Shown here: piece by piece, positions 29,265 through 33,960 of the stretch
How positions within the stretch are numbered: the first letter of the stretch is position 1
Layout: each line of letters opens with the position of its first letter
DNA from: an uncultured Verrucomicrobia subdivision 3 bacterium
GTDB taxonomy: Bacteria > Verrucomicrobiota > Verrucomicrobiia > Limisphaerales > UBA8199
Length of the DNA stretch: 33,960 nucleotides
Direction: 5' to 3'
Assembly: GCA_903912925.1 (NCBI GenBank)
Contig: CAIWJG010000169.1
Coordinates: 1 to 33,960 of the forward strand
Translations under genes and position numbers: made by a program
The notes under the pieces: model-generated
Told to the model about the DNA's origin: nothing
Databases searched by the model: none
Seen by the model: only the letters and a program-made list of their open reading frames with translations

Positions 29265-29630
29265 ATGGACCTCAAGAATCTAAACGACGTGCCGGCCTTC
29301 ATCACGAAGGACGGATCCGAGATCCGCGAATTGCTGGCGCACCGCAACTCGGCCATTCGCCACCAAAGTCTGGCCGAGGCGCGCGTGCCCGTCGGCGATA
29401 GCACGCAGGAGCACCGGCATCCGAGAGCGGAAGAGATTTACTACATCACTCATGGCCAGGGCCGAATCAGCATCGAGGGGGAGGTGCGCGATATCAAAGC
29501 CGGTGACGCGGTGGCGATTCTGCCGGGGCAGAGGCACCGGCTTTGGAACACGGGCGACGAAACGTTGCGGCTGCTTTGCTGCTGCTCGCCGGCTTACGAG
29601 CACGAGGACACGGTCTTCACCGATTTGTGA
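29265..29630 (+). CDS. Single-domain cupin protein
   Basis: 121 residues. Cupin motif 1 has the metal ligands in EHRHPRAEEIYYITHGQG (His-x-His, then Glu), and motif 2 is PGQRHRLWN with the last His. The beta-barrel spans nearly the whole chain; there is no signal peptide. Members of this size are isomerases, dioxygenases or small-ligand sensors, so no reaction is assigned. It ends in a CCC cluster (LLCCCSPAY) that is unusual for a cytosolic cupin. It lies 76 bp after htpX. Confidence 0.85.
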   Translation: MDLKNLNDVPAFITKDGSEIRELLAHRNSAIRHQSLAEARVPVGDSTQEHRHPRAEEIYYITHGQGRISIEGEVRDIKAGDAVAILPGQRHRLWNTGDETLRLLCCCSPAYEHEDTVFTDL

Positions 29631-29666
29631 GTTGACCTTGCCCGGGAACGAGACTCTACTGCGCCC

Positions 29667-30056
29667 ATGCGAACCTCGCTAATGGTCATTCTCCTGTTCG
29701 CGCTGAGCCTTACAGGATGTTTCTGGAAGAAGCATGCCGCCAAGCCAGCGGCACCACCGCCGCGCGCTGGCGCACCCGCGGCAACGAGCCGGGGGCCGGC
29801 CACAAATCCAACGTTGACCGCCACGCCGGAAAACGCACTGGTGGGCAAGGTCGCGCTGGTCAATTCAACCGGGCGCTTCGTGGTGCTGAATTTCTCGCTC
29901 GGGAAAATGGCCGCGGCAGAACAGCGCTTGGATCTCTATCGCCGGGGCTTGAAGGTCGGCGAAGTCAAAGTCACCGGCCCGGCGCGGGAGGACAACATCG
30001 TAGCCGATCTGGTGGCCGGCGAGGCTGATGTCGGCGACGAAGCCCGGAGCCAATGA
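29667..30056 (+). CDS. Putative lipoprotein
   Basis: 129 residues with a lipoprotein signal (MRTSLMVILLFALSLTGC, lipobox LTGC, Cys18). A basic and Pro/Ala-rich linker follows (KKHAAKPAAPPPRAGAPAA). A compact C-terminal domain then starts GKVALVNSTGRFVVLNFSLGK and ends LKVGEVKVTGPAREDNIVADLV. Its beta-strand pattern resembles the small C-terminal beta-barrel of FlgT-like or related verrucomicrobial lipoproteins; the match is from memory and no function is claimed. It begins 37 bp after the cupin gene. Confidence 0.75.
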   Translation: MRTSLMVILLFALSLTGCFWKKHAAKPAAPPPRAGAPAATSRGPATNPTLTATPENALVGKVALVNSTGRFVVLNFSLGKMAAAEQRLDLYRRGLKVGEVKVTGPAREDNIVADLVAGEADVGDEARSQ

Positions 30057-30107
30057 TGGCAACTCGCCCCGCGGCGGGCGAATTGGGAGCGCTGACCAAG
30101 CGTTGCG

Positions 30108-30407
30108 TTACCCTTCGGACTTCGGCTGGCCACCACCGATCGATTCCGTGATCGGTTTGACCGTTTTGGGCAGCGCCGGCCGCTGATAGGGGGAGTGCAA
30201 ATTGAAGTAAATGCCGCAAAGCGGACGCGGCCCGTCGCCCTGACTCAGGATAACGGTGACCTGCTTATCAAGGGCGATGCCGTGGCGGAGGTCAGGCCCG
30301 CGACTCTCGTAGGCCTTGATCGCCTTGTGCAGCAGGGAAATCAGAGAAGCCTCAAAATCCTCCGGGGTCTTGTCGATGCAAATGACGTACATCTCATAAG
30401 CCCTCAT
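30108..30407 (-). CDS. Hypothetical protein, start uncertain
   Basis: 99 residues from ATG 30407 (MRAYEMYVICIDKTPEDFEASLISLLHKAIKAYE). The frame stays open to a TTG at 30488 (126 residues), and a further ATG at 30392 has GAGGG nine bases upstream. The core has an amphipathic helix and two beta-strands (KQVTVILSQGDG, LCGIYFNLHSPY) and a Pro-rich tail. No family is recognised and no signal peptide is seen. Codon use matches its neighbours. It lies on the same strand as yggS, about 180 bp after it. Confidence 0.5.
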   Translation of the reverse strand: MRAYEMYVICIDKTPEDFEASLISLLHKAIKAYESRGPDLRHGIALDKQVTVILSQGDGPRPLCGIYFNLHSPYQRPALPKTVKPITESIGGGQPKSEG

Positions 30408-30543
30408 CGCTTCTGCGGTTTCCTGGCTGAACAATTCAGTGGTCACAGCTTGCAACGTAAACCGGGCTTCGGGGAAAGGGAAGACCAAAAGCGTTCGCAG
30501 CGGCGCGGAAGTGGAGACGTCCGGGTAATTGGGCCGACTCTGA

Positions 30544-30576
30544 CCGACCTCGCAGCATCCTTGTGCTGAAGGTCGG
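30544..30576 (-). terminator. Hairpin downstream of yggS
   Basis: CCGACCT (30544-30550)/AGGTCGG (30570-30576) and CAGCA (30553-30557)/TGCTG (30564-30568) pair with small bulges around a 6-base loop, 12 bp past the yggS stop. No T-run follows on the minus strand, so it may be an RNA-stabilising hairpin and not a terminator. Confidence 0.4.
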
Positions 30577-30587
30577 CGCGGCGCGGC

Positions 30588-31280
30588 CTAGCCGCCGGCC
30601 TTCGACCGCGCGCCGAACAGTGCGGTGCCGATCCGAACCATGGTCGCCCCTTCCTCGATGGCCACCTCGAAGTCGCCCGTCATGCCCATGCTCAGGTGGG
30701 GCAGCGGCGCGCCCAGAAGCTGCTCGCAGCGCTCCTTCAGCTCGCGCATCTGACGAAACACCGGCCGCACCTTCTCCGGATCCAGCGTCCAAGGCGGCAC
30801 GGTCATCAGGCCTTGGATTTCCAGGCGTGGCAGCGCGTTGATACTTCCGAGGTCCGCGAGCAATTGGTCCGGGCGGCATCCGAACTTGCTCGCCTCCCCG
30901 ACGGCGTTGACCTCCAGCAAGACCGGTATCGTTTTCGCCGCCTGTTCGGCGCGGCGGTTGAGTTCCTCGGCCAGGGGCAGGCTGTCCACGCTCTGCACCA
31001 TCTCAAACAACCCCACCGCATCGCGGCACTTGTTCGATTGCAGATGGCCGACCATATGCCAGCGCAACCGGCCCGGGCATTGCGGGATCTTGGCCTTGGC
31101 TTCCTGCACTTTGTTCTCGCCGAACAGGCTCAATCCCAGCTCGGCTGCCGCGCAGACCACTTCCGGCGGCTGGCCCTTGGTGACCGCGACGAGGGTGACC
31201 GAGCCCGGCTCGCGCCCCGATCGCGCACAGGCCGCCTCGATCCTCTGCTGAACCGCCTTCAAACTGGTCTCTAAGTCCAT
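30588..31280 (-). CDS. yggS: YggS-type pyridoxal-phosphate-binding protein
   Basis: 230 residues, the family's full length. YggS/PLPBP is a PLP homeostasis protein with a fold-type III TIM barrel and no known catalysis. Features: VTLVAVTKGQP with the PLP Lys (about residue 35), LGLSLFGENKVQEAK, RWHMVGHLQSNK, LLEVNAVGEASKFGC, GLMTVPPW and HLSMGMTGDFEVAIEEGATMVRIGTALFG, which contains the phosphate-binding Ser/Thr-Gly pattern. In this family yggS often precedes yggT; here a different small membrane protein lies just upstream of its start. Confidence 0.96.
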   Translation of the reverse strand: MDLETSLKAVQQRIEAACARSGREPGSVTLVAVTKGQPPEVVCAAAELGLSLFGENKVQEAKAKIPQCPGRLRWHMVGHLQSNKCRDAVGLFEMVQSVDSLPLAEELNRRAEQAAKTIPVLLEVNAVGEASKFGCRPDQLLADLGSINALPRLEIQGLMTVPPWTLDPEKVRPVFRQMRELKERCEQLLGAPLPHLSMGMTGDFEVAIEEGATMVRIGTALFGARSKAGG

Positions 31281-31430
31281 GCGGACACGATAGCGGGAAT
31301 GGGAATCAGTGAATAGTGAATATTGGCCGGCACTCAGTCTGCCCGAGACGGACGCAAGTCGGATTCTCTAATGCGCGCGCGCGCCAAATCGCGGTTCTGT
31401 CAACGCTTGGCTCCCGATTCTCAACCCGTT

Positions 31431-31592
31431 CTATCTGCGCCGCAAATGCGCGATCGTCTTGTGGGCATACAGCAGCCACAGCAAGCTCAGGAACCCGATG
31501 AGGACAATCTGGCCGAGGATCGGATAGCTGTAGATCAAGAAGGCAATGGCGCCGCAAACAACGGTTGCTTTCACCAAATCAATAATAGTCAT
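31431..31592 (-). CDS. Small two-helix membrane protein
   Basis: 53 residues from ATG 31592: MTIIDLVKATVVCGAIAFLI, YPILGQIVLIGFLSLLWLLY and a basic tail (HKTIAHLRRR). It has two hydrophobic helices separated by a short turn. An in-frame start at 31652 would add 20 residues of unlikely leader. It is about 150 bp before yggS on the same strand. It is not recognisable as YggT (about 90 aa or more). The function is unknown. Confidence 0.5.
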   Translation of the reverse strand: MTIIDLVKATVVCGAIAFLIYSYPILGQIVLIGFLSLLWLLYAHKTIAHLRRR

Positions 31593-31721
31593 ACAACTCT
31601 GTTCTAGTTCTGTCCCGGCCTGCGGCGGCCTCGTGCCCGCCTCACCCTCCACGCTGCCGTCTGACCGAGCGCTACGATGATAATAATATAAACGAAAGAG
31701 CCCCTCGTGCCAAGTAAAAGC

Positions 31722-31875
31722 GCCTTCTCCCCAGCAATTCTCATTATGGCCCTGTCACTCCCCTCCGGGTGAGGGCACCCGGCCTACATCCCCCGCAAAA
31801 CCGCCCTCTTGTAGGCCGGGTGCCCTCACCCGGCTTCCCCAACTCGACCATAATGAGAATTGCTGCCTTCTCCCC
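31722..31875. mobile_element. 132-bp MITE-like element with 11-bp flanking direct repeats
   Basis: The element (31733-31864) has perfect 17-bp terminal inverted repeats, AGCAATTCTCATTATGG (31733-31749) and CCATAATGAGAATTGCT (31848-31864). Directly outside each end lies the same 11-mer, GCCTTCTCCCC (31722-31732 and 31865-31875), as expected for a target-site duplication. Inside, 24-bp perfect inverted arms (31765-31788 and 31810-31833, starting CCGGGTGAGGGC) enclose a 21-bp loop. It has no coding capacity. The rest of 31653-31957 holds nothing recognised apart from an AT-rich patch at 31676-31695. Confidence 0.8.
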
Positions 31876-31957
31876 GCCACATTATTGCGCCGGGACTGAG
31901 TTATATATCGGCAGTCGGCCCTGCGCCGTTAAGATAATTCTGCTTACCTCCGTAGCG

Positions 31958-33337
31958 TCAGCGCCTTCCGAACGCCTCCTCCAGGGCGCGAAGGATGGCG
32001 CTCTCCGTCATGGGGGGCACCCAGCAGTAATCGTCCTGGTAACCGTCCTTCCAGCATCGGTCGGTGGGAACGTAGCCGGGAGCGCCGTCACCGAAGCCGG
32101 TCACCATGACGAAGGAAGCGGGCCGCAACCGTTGCGCAGCGAGTTGATAGCCGACAAAGCACTCCGCCGGGAGCATCGTAAACAACACCGCCCCCTTCCC
32201 CAGGTCCAGGCAGGGCACATCAATGCCGCGTCCCTGGTCCACGCGCTGACGCCAGCTTAATCCCAGGGCCGCCTCAATGCGCTGCCAGCGCGTGGCATTG
32301 GTATTAGCCAGGGTGGTCTGCATGGCCTCGACGGCAAACTTACCCGTGCTCCGGGCCGGCAGATGCAAATCGGCCACGCGATACTCGACCTGCTTCAACC
32401 GGTGGCGCTGCGTCGTCCGCCACGCCTCGGCCATCGCGCCGTAGAGCCGCTCGGCCAGCACCGGACGGTTCTCCCGCGCTCCGGTGTTGTATTTGCCCGC
32501 CGTCGTATCCCCCGCGCAGCCGGTGAAGTAGATTTGAAAGACGGCGGGATCGTCTGCCTGGCGTCGCGCCCGGGCGATGCCCGGGAAATCAGCCGACACC
32601 CCGCCTTTGCCGTAATAGCTCATCGGGTGAATCGCGTAGCAGCTCCAGACCAGCACCGGCTTGTTCCCGTCCCACAGGCTGATGCTCTTGAGCCAGGGAT
32701 CCACTTCACCTTCCGGCGCGTGGAAGACGTCTCCGCTCGCACTGCCTCGCTCCCAGGTGATGGTTCCGTCGGGTCGGACCACACGCCGGTTCGAGGCCAG
32801 CTTCTCGACCTTTGCCTGGCCGATGCCGTAGTGCGTGACGCGGCGCGGGGATTTCAGGGCTTGCCTCAACGCCGCCGCAGTGCGTTGCACGGCGGCCTCA
32901 TGGAATGACGGATCGCAATTCCAGCCCTTGAGGCCGTATTGATCCAGGAGCCGCTGCGCGGTCAGGTCGCAGATCGGCGCGTCATGTTGGTGCACCGTGG
33001 CCAGCATGACCCGTTTGGGGCGGGTGCCGGCCGCCTCGGCCAGCGCCCCCTGCAAGCGGCTGTAAGAGTCGTTATTGCACTGGCACCAATCCAGGGCCAC
33101 GACCACCACCGGATCGCCGGCCCCGAGGAGCACGAAGCCTTTGGCCGAAAGCCGGTCCACGATCTCTCTGGCGTCCGTCACCCCGCCTCCCATGCACGCG
33201 TGGCCGATGGGAATGGTGATATCCGCCTCGAAGGTGGCGACGCGAAACGCGCCTCGCGCAGCTAATGGGACAACGCAAGCCGACAAAACCAGAGCCAGGC
33301 ACACCAATCTCATGCTCTTGTGTCCGAAGCCGTTCAT
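31958..33337 (-). CDS. Exported neutral/alkaline ceramidase-like protein
   Basis: 459 residues with a Sec signal peptide (MRLVCLALVLSACVVPLAARGA after a short leader; an alternative ATG is at 33313). The mature part begins FRVATFEADITIPIGHACMGGG, the N-terminal pattern of the neutral/alkaline non-lysosomal ceramidase family. Also seen are VVVVALDWCQCNNDSYSRL, TVHQHDAP (zinc-type His pair), CYAIHPMSYYG, FTGCAGDTTAGKYN and MLPAECFVGYQL. True ceramidases are longer (about 650-750 aa) and have a C-terminal immunoglobulin-like domain, which is absent. Many such shortened homologues in Planctomycetes/Verrucomicrobia lack a tested substrate. Location is likely periplasmic or outside the cell. Confidence 0.8.
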   Translation of the reverse strand: MNGFGHKSMRLVCLALVLSACVVPLAARGAFRVATFEADITIPIGHACMGGGVTDAREIVDRLSAKGFVLLGAGDPVVVVALDWCQCNNDSYSRLQGALAEAAGTRPKRVMLATVHQHDAPICDLTAQRLLDQYGLKGWNCDPSFHEAAVQRTAAALRQALKSPRRVTHYGIGQAKVEKLASNRRVVRPDGTITWERGSASGDVFHAPEGEVDPWLKSISLWDGNKPVLVWSCYAIHPMSYYGKGGVSADFPGIARARRQADDPAVFQIYFTGCAGDTTAGKYNTGARENRPVLAERLYGAMAEAWRTTQRHRLKQVEYRVADLHLPARSTGKFAVEAMQTTLANTNATRWQRIEAALGLSWRQRVDQGRGIDVPCLDLGKGAVLFTMLPAECFVGYQLAAQRLRPASFVMVTGFGDGAPGYVPTDRCWKDGYQDDYCWVPPMTESAILRALEEAFGRR

Positions 33338-33454
33338 GCCAGATATCGTTACATCGTCCCCCTTGCCAGAGCAATGCTATCCAGCCGCTCAATACTCCCA
33401 CCCGCCGCGGGGCGCATCTCGGCACCACCACCAAGGCGGATAGCCGAGCCAACT

Positions 33455-33520
33455 GGAACGCCGGATTTATCCGGCAGGCGGGCGAGTGGCACTGCGGCTG
33501 CCGGATAAATCCGGCGTTCC
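33455..33520. repeat. Perfect 23-bp inverted repeat
   Basis: Arms 33455-33477 (beginning GGAACGCCGGATTTATCC) and 33498-33520 (ending ATAAATCCGGCGTTCC) are perfect over 23 bp around a 20-bp loop. Each arm also contains the palindrome CCGGATTTATCCGG, so alternative folds are possible. It looks like a REP-type dispersed repeat upstream of the ceramidase-like gene. Confidence 0.8.
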
Positions 33521-33636
33521 GGCGGTGCTGTCAGGAAGCGCCCCTCGCCGCGCTCCTTCTGGTCCCTTTTCCGGCCATTCTTCATTCTTCATTCTACCTT
33601 CTTCATTCGTCTTGTCGGAGCCTTGTAGACGCATGA

Positions 33637-33702
33637 AGGTCGCATGAGGGTGGCTTTGAGGTCGCATGAAGGTGGCTTCGAGGTCGCATGTAGGTGGCTT
33701 TG
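33637..33702. repeat. 22-bp tandem repeat, three units plus degraded copies
   Basis: Three consecutive 22-bp units of the form AGGTCGCATGNNGGTGGCTT(T/C)G begin at 33637, 33659 and 33681, followed by scrambled pieces (GGTGGCTTTGATGTCGCATG) to about 33770. No spacers and no conserved palindrome, so not CRISPR. Confidence 0.8.
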
Positions 33703-33848
33703 GGGTGGCTACCGCCTGGCTAGCAACACGCTTTGAGGTGGCTTTGATGTCGCATGGATGTCGCATGAGGCCGCTTCAGCTCCCTTTCTTCATTCTGCAT
33801 TCTGCCTTCTGCATTCGCCCCGAGGTGGCTTCGGGATGGCTCGCGGCA

Positions 33849-33867
33849 ATGCGTGATTTTCACGCAT
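33849..33867. repeat. 8-bp perfect hairpin
   Basis: ATGCGTGA (33849-33856) and TCACGCAT (33860-33867) pair around a three-T loop. There is no gene nearby to terminate inside the window; it may be a recognition site or part of a repeat. Confidence 0.5.
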
Positions 33868-33960
33868 GGCCGGGCATAACCGGCCTCTGGATTCTGCATT
33901 CTTCATTCCACCGCCTTCCTCCGTCCTCCCGGGGGCGCCTTGCAGCAAGCCAAGCGGTAT

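Larger units (their letters stand above)
33338..33960. other. Non-coding, repeat-rich right edge
   Basis: No convincing gene is seen. Besides the hairpins and tandem units listed separately, the stretch holds Pyr-rich CATTCTTCATTCT / ATTCTGCATTCTGCC runs (33580-33610, 33788-33815, 33890-33908), a common intergenic filler of this type of genome. The short open frames here consist of repeat translations. Confidence 0.7.

Noticed and set aside
33637..33770. Possible CRISPR array
   Set aside because: 22-bp units are contiguous, imperfect, and have no spacers or cas genes nearby.

Overview
The window is GC-rich bacterial chromosome. It looks like the Verrucomicrobiota, probably a Pedosphaera/Limisphaerales-type member, but this rests on gene types and not on a computed phylogeny. 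Supporting signs are a giant RHS protein ending in a tail that closes FFRLHSQ, a TAT-exported Gfo/Idh/MocA oxidoreductase, an HzsA-like dihaem protein fused to an FGE-like domain, a secreted ceramidase-like protein, and intergenic regions full of short hairpin-forming dispersed repeats.

Layout: (1) 1-7641 is the 3' part of a very large secreted RHS/YD-repeat protein, open at the left edge, with an internal variable cassette after the RHS core. (2) 7642-9130 is a repeat-rich accessory stretch with a remnant of a four-helix-bundle gene and a PemK/MazF-like toxin-antitoxin pair on the minus strand with a palindromic operator. (3) 9131-15269 reads rightward: Gfo/Idh oxidoreductase, two coupled small unknown genes, alaS, a DUF4412-like exported protein and a Cys-rich exported peptide ending in a clear intrinsic terminator. 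(4) 15431-17206 is GTP-dependent PEP carboxykinase on the minus strand, followed by a 176-bp MITE-like inverted-repeat element. (5) 17509-27773 is a hydrogenase region on the minus strand: a maturation protease and hoxE-F-U-Y-H for a group 3d-type bidirectional NAD-linked [NiFe] hydrogenase. It is split by a plus-strand block holding the HzsA/FGE-like protein and a vapBC pair. (6) 27995-30056 reads rightward: an AbrB-like mini-ORF, HtpX, a cupin and a lipoprotein. (7) 30108-33337 reads leftward: an unknown protein, the YggS-type PLP protein, a two-helix membrane peptide, a 132-bp MITE-like element with 11-bp flanking direct repeats, and a ceramidase-like exported protein. (8) 33338-33960 is non-coding and dense in repeats.

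How genes work together: HoxE/F/U form the NAD(H)-oxidising diaphorase, HoxY/H form the hydrogenase, and the M52-type protease would remove the 25-residue HoxH tail visible in the sequence. With PEP carboxykinase this suggests flexible, partly anaerobic or fermentative redox metabolism (inference). No hyp genes for NiFe-site assembly are in the window. Two toxin-antitoxin pairs, one orphan antitoxin-like fragment, one truncated gene and several distinct hairpin repeats mark an actively rearranged genome. No rRNA, tRNA, CRISPR array, transposase or integrase gene was found.
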